A stretch of 38,800 nt of DNA from Limnoraphis robusta CS-951 (GTDB lineage: Bacteria; Cyanobacteriota; Cyanobacteriia; Cyanobacteriales; Microcoleaceae), in the NCBI RefSeq assembly GCF_000972705.2, contig NZ_LATL02000071.1, positions 1 through 38,800 of the forward strand, read 5' to 3'. Of the stretch, positions 1 to 8,043 are shown piece after piece. The number at the start of each line of letters is the position of its first letter. Position 1 is the first letter of the stretch. Both the position numbers and the translations under genes were made by a program. The notes beneath the pieces were generated by a model. It searched no databases and was not told where the DNA came from. It saw nothing but the letters and a program-made list of their open reading frames with translations.

Positions 1-303
1 AAAGTGTTTAACGTGCCAGTGATTGCTGTTGCACCTCATTACACATCTCAAAATTGCTCTAACTGTGGTTCCGAAGTTAAGAAAACTTTGTCCACTCGCA
101 CACATCAATGCCCACACTGCGGTTATTTAGATGACCGGGATACGAACGCTGCCATTAATATTTTGATGAAAGCGTTACAAGGACTAGCACAACTACCGAG
201 GGGCACTCGGAAAGTAACGCCTGGGGATGAGATGATCCACTGCTTGGAGGGAGAAATCCCAAAAAGTAAGGTTGCTCGTAGAGCCAGGAAACCCCATCAG
301 TGA
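1..303 (+). CDS. tnpB: TnpB RNA-guided nuclease, C-terminal part (cut by window edge)
   Basis: The reading frame is already open at base 1, so the N-terminal two thirds, including RuvC-I and RuvC-II, are missing. What remains is the zinc ribbon (CSNC then CPHC) and the RuvC-III motif DDRDTNAAINI, with the catalytic Asp in the DxNA segment, then a basic tail. This arrangement is diagnostic of IS605-type TnpB. Family knowledge says TnpB is an RNA-guided DNA endonuclease using an omega-RNA made from the element's right end. Whether the full protein is intact cannot be seen here. It differs in sequence from the two other TnpB genes in the window (34465 and 37604). Confidence 0.88.
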   Translation, partial: KVFNVPVIAVAPHYTSQNCSNCGSEVKKTLSTRTHQCPHCGYLDDRDTNAAINILMKALQGLAQLPRGTRKVTPGDEMIHCLEGEIPKSKVARRARKPHQ

Positions 304-313
304 TGATGGGAAT

Positions 314-355
314 CCACCTCCATAATCTGCGTGATTTGGAGGTGGAGGATGTCAA
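314..355 (+). promoter_or_regulatory. IS right-end hairpin that also supplies an RBS and ATG
   Basis: CCACCTCCA (314-322) pairs perfectly with TGGAGGTGG (337-345). The 3' arm contains GGAGG at 338-342, placed 6 nt before an ATG (349-351) that is in frame with the downstream tpsB gene. The ATG is immediately followed by TCAA. When the hairpin forms, the Shine-Dalgarno-like arm is sequestered. The pairing and the frame are seen directly; a regulatory effect is inferred. Confidence 0.6.
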
Positions 356-375
356 ATAAACAGGAGTATCCAGTC

Positions 376-380
376 GGAGG
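376..380 (+). promoter_or_regulatory. Ribosome binding site for tpsB start at 388
   Basis: GGAGG lies 7 nt before the ATG at 388. This favours 388 as the native start, because it lies outside the inferred IS boundary at 355 and leads directly into a signal-peptide-like segment. The alternative ATG at 349 has its own GGAGG inside the IS hairpin. Confidence 0.55.
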
Positions 381-387
381 CTTCTTG

Positions 388-2271
388 ATGGCTTGGTGTG
401 TATGGATTGAATTTTCGCGGTGTAGAGTGATCTTAACGAATACAACCCTCTTGGTGCTTTTACTCGCTCCTGTTGCCCTCAGTAGCCCCCCCGAAAGTGA
501 AACCATCTATCAAAAAAAATCAAAATTTCCTGCACAGACTTGGACTCTTCCTTCTAAACCTTGCACTTTAACACCCTGTTCCCTGATTTCACAAACCGCT
601 ACCCCAGACTCCTCCCCAGAAAATCTACCTTCTGGCCCCCTCAATCCCCGCCCTGACCCCAATCGCGATCGCTTCTTACAGCCTTCTCCCGAACCCCCTC
701 AACCGCCTCAACCCTCTCAACCCGATATTCAACCCGAACCCCCAACTGACACTCAACCCTCTCCCGAAACGCCCCCCATTCCCGTCACAACCATTGAAGT
801 CACCGGAAGCACGATTTTAAAGCCCTCAGAAATTGAGGCGATTGTTGCCCCCTTAGAAGGACGTTCCGTAACCCTCGCTCAACTCCAAGAAGCCGCCGAT
901 CAAATTACAGAAATCTACCTGGAACGCGGTTATATTACCTCTAGAGCCATTGTTCCTGAACAAACCATTAGTCAGGGTGTTGTGCGAATTCAAGTCATTG
1001 AAGGCATCCTCGAACGGATTGACATCGAAGGAACTCAACGCCTCGATCCCGATTATATTCGCGATCGCGTCCAACTCGGCGCCGGACAACCTCTCAGCAC
1101 CGCCCGTTTAGAAGATCAACTGCGTTTGCTGCGGACAAATCCTCTATTTGAAACCGTTGAAGCCAGTTTACGCGCCGGAACCCAAGAAGGCCAAAGTATT
1201 TTAATTGTTCGTGTGACTGAAGCCCCTCCCTTTCAAGCGGGGATCAGCGCCGATAACTATTCTCCCCCCAGTATTGGTTCCGAACGTTTAGGCCTCAATT
1301 TACGCCATCTCAACCTCACCGGACGGGGAGATTTGATATTTGTTTCCTACAATACCACTCGCCTGATCACCGAGGGAGAATCTGATATTTTGGATGTTCT
1401 CTACAGCCTTCCTGTGAATGCGATGAACGGGACGATTCAATTGAGAATTCCCCCCTATTGGAATACGATCATTCAAGAACCCTTTGATGAGTTGAATATT
1501 GATGGAAAATCTCAACGCTACGAAATTAGCTATCGTCAACCGTTAATTCGTACTCCCGTTGAAGAATTAGCCCTGTCTATTGGTTACGCTTATCAACGCA
1601 GCCAAACCTTTCAAGATGGCGAAGGAATTGCTTTTGGACTAGGGCCAGAAGAAGATGGCGTCACTCGAACCAGTGTGTTTAAATTCGGACAAGACTACAT
1701 TCGCCGCGATCGCTTTGGGGCTTGGGCATTGCGATCGCAGTTTAGCATTGGCACGGGGTTATTAGGAGCGACAAATACTGCCAGTTTACCCAATTCTAAT
1801 TTTCTCAGTTGGTTAGGTCAGGTGCAACGAGTACAACGGGTTGGCGAGGATCATTTGTTAATTCTTCAGGGAGATGTACAACTTTCGGCGGATGCTTTAT
1901 TTCCTTCCCAACAGTTTGTTATTGGAGGCGGTTTATCGGTGCGGGGCTATCGTCAAAATGTCCGATCAGGTGATAATGGTTTTCGGGTTTCAGTCGAAGA
2001 TCGGTTCACCTTGTTACGGGATGAGTCGGAACAGCCTAAACTGCAACTGGCGCCGTTTCTCGATGTCGGTACCGTTTGGAATCATGACGAAAACCCAAAC
2101 CGCTTATTTGGAAGAACGTTTTTAGTCGGAGTGGGAATGGGCTTGTTGTGGGAACCTCTATCGGGCTTGAATTTACGTTTAGATTATGGAGTGCCTTTAG
2201 TTGAGTTGCAAGATCGCGGTAATAATATCCAGGATGATGGGTTCTATTTTAGTATCACCTACACACCTTGA
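388..2271 (+). CDS. ShlB/FhaC/HecB-family TpsB outer-membrane transporter, copy 1
   Basis: This is a 627-aa outer-membrane beta-barrel of the two-partner secretion (Omp85-like) superfamily. It exports a large adhesin or hemolysin from periplasm to cell surface. Visible parts are an N-terminal hydrophobic segment (about residues 19-31), a Pro-rich linker (about 75-130), a POTRA_2 domain from IEVTGSTIL to VIEG (about 133-208), a second POTRA, then a barrel with the hallmark VRGY motif at 518-521. The frame stays open upstream to 331, so an ATG at 349 adds 13 residues; 388 is preferred because of its GGAGG and its position outside the IS. It is clearly paralogous to the gene at 5775-7523: both end in a conserved NIQDDG-aromatic strand. 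It ends in TYTP rather than the usual terminal aromatic residue. No TpsA passenger is seen nearby. Confidence 0.9.
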   Translation: MAWCVWIEFSRCRVILTNTTLLVLLLAPVALSSPPESETIYQKKSKFPAQTWTLPSKPCTLTPCSLISQTATPDSSPENLPSGPLNPRPDPNRDRFLQPSPEPPQPPQPSQPDIQPEPPTDTQPSPETPPIPVTTIEVTGSTILKPSEIEAIVAPLEGRSVTLAQLQEAADQITEIYLERGYITSRAIVPEQTISQGVVRIQVIEGILERIDIEGTQRLDPDYIRDRVQLGAGQPLSTARLEDQLRLLRTNPLFETVEASLRAGTQEGQSILIVRVTEAPPFQAGISADNYSPPSIGSERLGLNLRHLNLTGRGDLIFVSYNTTRLITEGESDILDVLYSLPVNAMNGTIQLRIPPYWNTIIQEPFDELNIDGKSQRYEISYRQPLIRTPVEELALSIGYAYQRSQTFQDGEGIAFGLGPEEDGVTRTSVFKFGQDYIRRDRFGAWALRSQFSIGTGLLGATNTASLPNSNFLSWLGQVQRVQRVGEDHLLILQGDVQLSADALFPSQQFVIGGGLSVRGYRQNVRSGDNGFRVSVEDRFTLLRDESEQPKLQLAPFLDVGTVWNHDENPNRLFGRTFLVGVGMGLLWEPLSGLNLRLDYGVPLVELQDRGNNIQDDGFYFSITYTP

Positions 2272-2328
2272 GCGGGTAAGCTTCACGAGTGAGTGCGGGT
2301 ATCTTGACAAGCAGCAGCAAGCCTCATT

Positions 2329-2366
2329 TATAGCGCTTCGCGCAGGCAAAAGGCAAGAGGCAAGAG
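2329..2366 (+). repeat. GGCAARA heptamer repeat with TATAGCGCTTCGCGCA header, copy 1
   Basis: A short header TATAGCGCTTCGCGCA is followed by heptamers GGCAAAA, GGCAAGA, GGCAAGA. The same header and repeat type recur at 10696-10742. The header contains a small GCG-CTT-CGC hairpin. This looks like a cyanobacterial short-tandem-repeat family. Confidence 0.75.
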
Positions 2367-2478
2367 CGCAAAGTGCGGTCTTGGGGTCTCCCCAAGTGAA
2401 GCAACTTTGCAATCTTAGGCAAGAGGGAGGAATTTGCGAAAGTCTAATAAGGCTTTTCACCATTTTTCGTTTCTGTGG

Positions 2479-2497
2479 GTAGAAACCCGGTTTCTAC
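2479..2497. repeat. GTAGAAACC / GGTTTCTAC palindrome
   Basis: This is a 9-bp inverted repeat around a single C, directly upstream of the CTCCTGA array. The same core (AGAAACCCGGTTTCT) forms the centre of the two MITE-like elements at 5634 and 27508. It may be a solo core or an attenuator hairpin. Confidence 0.75.
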
Positions 2498-2499
2498 TG

Positions 2500-2570
<71 letters not shown>

Positions 2571-2900
2571 TTACTCAATCGAGTTACAGCAAAACTGTTT
2601 CACTCAAAAACAGGACTACAGATTCAATCAAAATTTTGTTAAGATCAATCCGCTTGTGCATCCCCTCAAAAAGTTTAAAAACCTATAAAGATGTTGTCAT
2701 AAATTACAGGCTTCGCTACAAGGCTTTAAAATAAGACGCTCAAGAAAAATACAGTTTATTCCTGCATAAACTCCAAACCTCTATCCTAATCAGTTAATAG
2801 AGAAGGTTCAAGCTTGAAGTTTGATTTTTCTGAGAAAAAGTTAAACAGCTTCAAGCAGAAACCATCAAACATTTAAAACAAAAACCCGAGGAAATTAATC

Positions 2901-4571
2901 ATGGCAATCTTTAATGGAACCAATGTTAATGACGTTATTGCACCCGATCAAATTACAACAAATATCGTTTCAGGTGATAATATTTTCCCCGCAGGTGTTC
3001 CAATTCCAGGTAATGTTTTTATTGGCAATGATCAAATATTCGGTCAACTGGGAAATGATCTTCTCGGAGGAGGTGAAGGGGATGATTTAATTAACGCCCT
3101 CGATGGTGATGATAATCTCTTTGGCGGAACTGGAAGTGATACGCTAGATAGCGGTTTAGGAAACAATTTCATTGATGGTGAAGATGATTTTGACTATGTT
3201 TCCTATGCAAATGAAGTTAATGTTTTTGTTGACCTCACCTCAAATACAGGGTTTGCAACCGGACGGGCTGATGTTTTCCAAAATATAGAAGGAGTCATCG
3301 GATCAACTAACAGTACCAATAGTTTATTTGGTGATAGTGAGGACAATGTTTTAATTGGGGGAAATCTTGATGATAACCTGAATGGCGGTGAAGGTGCTGA
3401 TACTTTAGAAGGAAAAGCAGGAAATGATCAACTCACCGGTGGAGGCGGAAAAGATGTTCTCCAAGGCGGTGAAGGAAACGATACTTACACGATAAATAGT
3501 GTGGCTTTTGCAGGAGGATCTCAAATCGAAGATGCAGGCGGAAATGCAGATAGTTTAAATATTGATCTACCACTTTCTCCGGTTGCAGCACCTCCTAGTC
3601 AGACTCAAATAGGACTCGCTCGGAATGGCAAAAATTTGATCGTTGATATCAGTCGAGATGGTCTAGCTGACCCCGCAAATGATTTGACAATCAATAACTT
3701 TTTTGCAGATGAAACTTCAAATACCGCCGGAACAGGATTTATTGAAAACCTGAGTGGTTTACCCGGAAATACCGTTCTCAGCAGTGGAATTGGACAGGTT
3801 GTTAGGGTTTCAATTAACAGTCCAACTGCTAACAATACCGTTCCCGGAAATCCGGTTTCTATTGATGAATTTAGCGAGATTGATGTTTCTGATGAGGTTA
3901 AACTCTACACCCTTTCTAACGAACCTGATACAATAACAATTCCCTCGGATCAAGTCGATCGTCAAATTGTCGCCTTGTCGGGAAATGATAATATTTCTGG
4001 GACTGCGAGTGCAGAAGATGTGAATGGAAATAGAGGCGCCGATACCCTAAATGGTGGAGGGGGAAATGATACTTTGCGAGGGGGTCAAGGTTCTGATTTA
4101 ATTAATGGTGAAAGTGACGATGATCTCCTGAATGGAAACCAAGATAATGATACAATTAATGGCGGTGCAGGGGATGATATTGTTCGAGGTGGTCGCGGAA
4201 GTGATGTATTATTAGGGGGCGATGGTGATGATTTCTTGATCGGCGATCGCGATCAGGATATTCTTACAGGTGGAAATGGTGAAGATACCTTTGTTTTAAC
4301 CGGGGGTAACGCCGCAGCTAATAACCTTGATGAAGCTGATTTAGTAACAGATTTTGTCACGGGTGTTGATAAAATCATGCTCACAGGGGGAACAACTTTT
4401 GCACAATTAACGCTCACTCAAGTTGAGTTACAAGTTAATGGTGGTGCCTCTGTCATGGCGACAGCAATTCAAGGCGCAGATGATGCTTATTTAGGAGTGA
4501 TCCAAGGCGTTACTAACTTAACTGGCTCGGATTTTGTTCCCGAAAATACCAGCATTACCATCTTAGGATAA
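2901..4571 (+). CDS. RTX (hemolysin-type calcium-binding repeat) protein
   Basis: A 556-aa acidic, Asn/Gly/Asp-rich protein. RTX nonapeptides of the GGxGxDxLx type occur in three blocks: about residues 50-85, 145-200 and 365-455. Each block is expected to fold into a calcium-binding parallel beta-roll. The C-terminal 100 residues have the DxVTDFxxGxDKI segment common at the end of cyanobacterial RTX proteins, consistent with a C-terminal type I secretion signal. There is no N-terminal signal peptide, so it is unlikely to use the Sec-dependent TpsB transporters beside it. GAGGA at 2888-2892 precedes the ATG by 8 nt. No enzymatic domain is recognised; a surface or extracellular structural protein is the likely role. 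Confidence 0.88.
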   Translation: MAIFNGTNVNDVIAPDQITTNIVSGDNIFPAGVPIPGNVFIGNDQIFGQLGNDLLGGGEGDDLINALDGDDNLFGGTGSDTLDSGLGNNFIDGEDDFDYVSYANEVNVFVDLTSNTGFATGRADVFQNIEGVIGSTNSTNSLFGDSEDNVLIGGNLDDNLNGGEGADTLEGKAGNDQLTGGGGKDVLQGGEGNDTYTINSVAFAGGSQIEDAGGNADSLNIDLPLSPVAAPPSQTQIGLARNGKNLIVDISRDGLADPANDLTINNFFADETSNTAGTGFIENLSGLPGNTVLSSGIGQVVRVSINSPTANNTVPGNPVSIDEFSEIDVSDEVKLYTLSNEPDTITIPSDQVDRQIVALSGNDNISGTASAEDVNGNRGADTLNGGGGNDTLRGGQGSDLINGESDDDLLNGNQDNDTINGGAGDDIVRGGRGSDVLLGGDGDDFLIGDRDQDILTGGNGEDTFVLTGGNAAANNLDEADLVTDFVTGVDKIMLTGGTTFAQLTLTQVELQVNGGASVMATAIQGADDAYLGVIQGVTNLTGSDFVPENTSITILG

Positions 4572-4592
4572 TTATACACCAAATGCGGAGGA

Positions 4593-4640
4593 ACTGCAAT
4601 AATTTGACTCATCAAATTTTCTAATCATTGCAGTCTTTCT
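4593..4640 (+). terminator. Putative terminator hairpin after the RTX gene
   Basis: ACTGCAAT (4593-4600) pairs perfectly with ATTGCAGT (4627-4634), and an inner TTTGA/TCAAA stem can also form. CTTTCT follows. The T-tract is weak, so this could instead be an mRNA-stabilising hairpin. Confidence 0.5.
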
Positions 4641-4670
4641 CCAGTGAGAATTCAGCTAGCAAATAGGTAG

Positions 4671-4730
4671 GGTGTGTCAAATCGTCAACATCTTTCCTGT
4701 CTGTAATCAGATTAACCCGTTTGACGCACC
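4671..4730. repeat. Imperfect inverted repeat GGTGTGTCAAA...TTTGACGCACC
   Basis: The arms at 4671-4681 and 4720-4730 pair at 10 of 11 positions across a 38-nt loop. GGTGCGTCA-type palindromes are dispersed in many cyanobacterial genomes. Only one copy is present in this window. Confidence 0.55.
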
Positions 4731-5002
4731 TACTCCTGTAATGATTTAACTTTAGGTTTTTCAAACAAACTGCATAAGTTCAAGAACCCAAACCTATTAA
4801 ATATCAGGAGTATAAAGCGAGTTCAGTGAATCTTTAAATTATGTTTATAGGTTCAGACAACCGCAACTGTTTATTACGTTCTGTTTCGTTAATCCTGATC
4901 GAGTATATTTTCCTAGAAAAATTATCAAAGACCATAGAAAACTGTCAGAACTCAATCAACCTTTCGTAATTAGACCAGGAGACTTTGATCTGGAGTCAAA
5001 CC

Positions 5003-5581
5003 ATGAATCATCTCAATTTCCAGCATCGACATCTAATATCTGCCTTTCTCTGCGTTGGGATGTTGCTCAGTTCTACGAGTTCAATGTTAGCAGAACCTTC
5101 TCCCCGCCAGGAGAATAAAGCCATGACTCAAGCAAACAACTCCAAAACCAGTTATACAAACCGAGGTCAACCCCAAGTTCAAACCGGACAAGCCAGCAGA
5201 GGAAGTTGTACTTCGGGGATTGATGCAAACGAGTTACTCGCCTATGTTCCCCTGGAAACAGTAGAAGCCTATCCGACTTTTCAGTTTCAGGTTCCCTTTG
5301 ACCCACAAAGCTTTCACTCGATTGAATTTGTCTTGATGGAAGAGAATGCTGAGGCGAAAATCATGTATGAAACTCAGCTTAATGTTCGTGAATTCTCTCC
5401 CGAAGTACAGATCAGTTTACCTCAACCCTCTACAGAATTAGAAGTTGATCAAAGTTATGCGTGGAAATTGATTGTACACTGTAGTGATCCAACAAGCCTA
5501 GCTAATTTGCAGGATTCTATATATGTCGAGGGTTCAATCAAACGAGTTCAGTTAACCGCAGAGTCAGAAACAGAAAAGTAG
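5003..5581 (+). CDS. DUF928 domain exported protein
   Basis: A 192-aa protein with a Sec-type signal peptide (hydrophobic core about residues 11-28, ending SSMLA). The mature part has the DUF928 pattern: RGSC near the start, LLAYVP, YPTFQFQVPF, then alternating beta strands and YAWKLIVHC near the C-terminus. The start is the ATG at 5003, preceded by GGAG about 6 nt upstream; an upstream TTG at 4985 is less likely. DUF928 genes are often found in cyanobacteria near TpsB and CHAT-domain genes, which fits this island. The molecular function is unknown; a periplasmic or surface accessory role is inferred from context. Confidence 0.82.
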   Translation: MNHLNFQHRHLISAFLCVGMLLSSTSSMLAEPSPRQENKAMTQANNSKTSYTNRGQPQVQTGQASRGSCTSGIDANELLAYVPLETVEAYPTFQFQVPFDPQSFHSIEFVLMEENAEAKIMYETQLNVREFSPEVQISLPQPSTELEVDQSYAWKLIVHCSDPTSLANLQDSIYVEGSIKRVQLTAESETEK

Positions 5582-5633
5582 AACTTGTTTGTAAGAAAAT
5601 TATACCAAATTTCAGCTAATTTTTGTCTGCTAA

Positions 5634-5732
5634 TATAGCAGTTTTCAGTTCTGTGATAGATTGGGTAGAAACCCGGTTTCTAGTAGAAACCGGGTTTCTG
5701 GTTTGTACCTCATAGGAGCGCACACCGCTATA
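5634..5732. mobile_element. MITE-like palindromic element, copy 1 (99 bp)
   Basis: It begins TATAGCAGTTTTCAG and ends CACACCGCTATA. The ends form imperfect terminal inverted repeats, and the centre holds two opposed AGAAACC-type palindromes. A second copy (108 bp) lies at 27508-27615 in the same orientation. This copy lacks about 9 bp present in the other, next to CTGTGA. It contains no gene. TA at both ends would fit insertion at a TA dinucleotide, but the parent transposase is unknown. Confidence 0.75.
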
Positions 5733-5733
5733 G

Positions 5734-5756
5734 GGCGTTTGAACGCCTTTTTTTTT
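5734..5756 (+). terminator. Intrinsic terminator after the DUF928 gene
   Basis: Stem GGCGT (5734-5738) and ACGCC (5743-5747) with loop TTGA is followed by nine T residues (5748-5756). It serves the + strand. It abuts the MITE-like element and lies just before the end of the convergent tpsB copy 2. Confidence 0.8.
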
Positions 5757-5774
5757 GATCATTTTATCTAAAAT

Positions 5775-7523
5775 TTAAAATCGATAATCGAGATTAAAAT
5801 AAATTCCGTCATCTTGAATATTATCTCCTCGATCTCGGAAGTCAACTAAGGGAAAACCATAATCCAGTCTTAAACTCAGACCATTTACCCCTAAAAATGC
5901 CTCCCAGATCAACCCGAAACCTGTACTGACTAAAAAGGTCTGACGAGGTAATTTATTCGGGTTATCAATTTGATTCCAAACTGAACCCATCTCAAAAAAA
6001 GGTGAAATTTGAAGAATTGGATCACCCGCAGAATTGCGTTTCAACGTAATCCGATCTTCTATCGAAAAACGAAATCCACTATCACCTGTTCGCATATTTT
6101 GTCGGTAGCCTCGAACCGATTTTGCACCCCCAATCACAAACTGTTCCGCCGGAAGTAAACTATTAGCTGTAAGCTGAAGATCACCTCGCACAATAATCAA
6201 GTTATTTTCATCAACAAGCTGAACTCTTTGTACCTGTCCTAACCAACTAAAAAATCGACCATCTGGAATAGGAGACTCATTAACCGTCGCCTCAAAAACA
6301 TCAATTCCAAAGTTAAATTGCGAGCGCAAAGACCATGATCCTTCTGAGTCGCGTTTGAGATAATCTTGACTCAATTTAATCACCCGAGTCCGACTATTTC
6401 CGTCTTCATCTGGCCCTTCTACAAAGGCTCGCGGCACATCTTCAAACACAAAAGTTTGACCATTTTGAATCGCGAAACTCAACGTGAACGCCAATTCTTC
6501 CCGAGGGTTGCGAATAATTGGTTGACGATAAGCCAACTCATAACGCGCTTGAGTTCCACGAATATCCAACTCATCAAACGGTTCCTGGGTGACTCGATTT
6601 CGGTTCGGAGAAACTCTTAATAAAATTGTACCCTCTTTCGCATTAATCGGAACCCGATAGGCAAAGTCATAAACATCAGTTCCTCCTGTTGTTGATCGAG
6701 AATAAGACCCCGCGATTTCATCCCCAATTCCCGTTAGATTTCTAAACCCTAAATTAATCCCTGTGCGTTCACCGCCAACACTCGGAGGCGAATAATTATC
6801 AATATTTACACTCCCATAAAAAGGTCGAGATTCTTCAACTCTTACAATTAAAATACTTTCACCCACTTCTCCACCAGGACGTAAGCTGGCTTCGACATTA
6901 TTAAATAATGGATTAACTCTCAAAAGTCGTAATTGATCTTCTAACTTCTGTATATTTAAGGGAATATCAGCCCCCAATTCAATGCGACTGCGAATATAAC
7001 TCTGATTAACTCGTTGATTCCCTTCGATTTCAATATTGGATAAACGACCTTCTGTTACCCTAATTTCAACTACCTCATTCTCAATTGTTTGCGAAATAGG
7101 TCTAGCGATGGAAGTAATATAACCTCGATTAATATAAAGCTGTGTAATGACATCTGCAACTTTTCTGATTTCTTCTAAGGTTAATTCTCGACCTTCAAAA
7201 GATTCTATCAGGGGATTAAAATCTTCTGCATCAAATACTGTACTTCCTGTTACCTCGATTTGACGCACAAAAATCTTGATCGCTTCCGGTTCGGGTGAGG
7301 GTTCAGCTTGAGGCTGCATCGGTTCTGAAGGATAATTTTGCGCCCAAAGATCAAATTTAGATTTTGAGGGTTTTAAGTCCGTTTCTCTAAAAGCAGAGAT
7401 TCGACAAAATGATGTAACTGATGGTTGATTTTTTGATTCATACAAGGTAGAATAAATAGAAGCTTCTGATAAGGAAAAACATCCAAAAACTGCTAATTCT
7501 AAAAAAGATGTCAAGATCGGCAT
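5775..7523 (-). CDS. ShlB/FhaC/HecB-family TpsB outer-membrane transporter, copy 2
   Basis: A 582-aa paralogue of the gene at 388-2271 with the same layout: a weakly hydrophobic N-terminus (about residues 1-22), a short Pro/Glu-rich linker (about 64-82), POTRA_2 from RQIEVTGSTVF to VTEG (about 84-159), a second POTRA, and a barrel with VRGY at 470-473. It ends in YRF, the terminal aromatic residue typical of outer-membrane barrels. A TAA lies five codons upstream, so the ATG at 7523 is the earliest ATG in frame; no good Shine-Dalgarno is seen. It runs convergent to the DUF928 gene. The shorter linker and unclear signal peptide set it apart from copy 1. No matching TpsA substrate is encoded in the window. 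Confidence 0.9.
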   Translation of the reverse strand: MPILTSFLELAVFGCFSLSEASIYSTLYESKNQPSVTSFCRISAFRETDLKPSKSKFDLWAQNYPSEPMQPQAEPSPEPEAIKIFVRQIEVTGSTVFDAEDFNPLIESFEGRELTLEEIRKVADVITQLYINRGYITSIARPISQTIENEVVEIRVTEGRLSNIEIEGNQRVNQSYIRSRIELGADIPLNIQKLEDQLRLLRVNPLFNNVEASLRPGGEVGESILIVRVEESRPFYGSVNIDNYSPPSVGGERTGINLGFRNLTGIGDEIAGSYSRSTTGGTDVYDFAYRVPINAKEGTILLRVSPNRNRVTQEPFDELDIRGTQARYELAYRQPIIRNPREELAFTLSFAIQNGQTFVFEDVPRAFVEGPDEDGNSRTRVIKLSQDYLKRDSEGSWSLRSQFNFGIDVFEATVNESPIPDGRFFSWLGQVQRVQLVDENNLIIVRGDLQLTANSLLPAEQFVIGGAKSVRGYRQNMRTGDSGFRFSIEDRITLKRNSAGDPILQISPFFEMGSVWNQIDNPNKLPRQTFLVSTGFGLIWEAFLGVNGLSLRLDYGFPLVDFRDRGDNIQDDGIYFNLDYRF

Positions 7524-7644
7524 ATTGAGGTTAGATTATCATTGATGAGCAATCAATCCAAACACTAGCTTAACTATTCCTTTTTTTTAATAGCCCTAAC
7601 TATTTTTCGGTTTGCAAACGGGTTTAGTTTTAATAAAAGGACAT

Positions 7645-7678
7645 AAAAAAGAGTACCAAAATAGGTAAACTTGGTACT
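7645..7678 (-). terminator. Intrinsic terminator after the small His/Glu-rich gene
   Basis: Perfect 8-bp stem AGTACCAA / TTGGTACT (7652-7659 with 7671-7678). On the minus strand it is followed by CTTTTTT. It lies about 107 nt beyond the stop codon of the gene at 7785-8009. Confidence 0.72.
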
Positions 7679-7784
7679 AGAGTGTTATTTCAATACAATA
7701 TCATCTAATCTGTCTAATAGACTAGATTAAACAGGGTTATCTTATCTGCTCTCAACTTCTGTACTTTCGAGACAAAAATCAAGT

Positions 7785-8009
7785 TTAAGAATGCTCTAGT
7801 TGTTCAGTCGCTCGATCTAACATAGACTGATGAAGATGTTGTTCATGTAGACGGTCTTGGGCGGCTAACTCTCGTGCTTGTTCGTGAGTTTCTCCTTCTA
7901 CAAGCTGATCAACTTCATCGTGGGCGCGATTTAGCATAGATTCATGGAGGTGTTCGTCGTGTTGACGTTCTTTCGCCATAGACTCTCGGGCTTGCTCTTG
8001 CAGACTCAT
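7785..8009 (-). CDS. Small His/Glu-rich protein with internal duplication, function unknown
   Basis: A 74-aa hydrophilic, probably helical protein made of two similar units of about 31 residues. Each has EQARE near its start and a core HDEHLHESMLNRA or HEQHLHQSMLDRA. No signal peptide or membrane segment is present. The start is the ATG at 8009, preceded by AGGAGA about 8 nt upstream. The frame stays open upstream to 8105, but that extension is translated IS right-end sequence also found before pilN, so it is not part of the gene. The clustered His and acidic residues could bind a metal, but that is a guess. The family is not recognised. Confidence 0.65.
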   Translation of the reverse strand: MSLQEQARESMAKERQHDEHLHESMLNRAHDEVDQLVEGETHEQARELAAQDRLHEQHLHQSMLDRATEQLEHS

Positions 8010-8043
8010 TGTTAATATCTCCTGCTTACGAATTTTTTCAAGT

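Larger units (their letters stand above)
1..355 (+). mobile_element. IS200/IS605-family (tnpB-type) element, right part only
   Basis: The window opens inside a TnpB gene. It is followed by a perfect 9-bp hairpin (314-322 with 337-345, 14-nt loop) and then TCAA at 352-355. A subterminal hairpin followed by a short cleavage tetranucleotide is the known right-end layout of IS200/IS605 elements, and TCAA is the right cleavage site of IS608. The left end and any tnpA lie outside the window. The exact right boundary is inferred. Confidence 0.7.
4572..5002. other. Intergenic region between the RTX and DUF928 genes
   Basis: A 431-nt gap. It contains the hairpin at 4593-4640 and an inverted repeat GGTGTGTCAAA (4671-4681) with TTTGACGCACC (4720-4730), pairing at 10 of 11 positions, of a type common between cyanobacterial genes. 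The remaining 250 nt are AT-rich and probably carry the DUF928 promoter. No ORF there is convincing. Confidence 0.6.

Noticed and set aside
7706..7730. Imperfect inverted repeat TAATCTGTCTA / TAGACTAGATTA
   Set aside because: It has mismatches and lies between a stop codon and a better terminator; not enough to call an operator.
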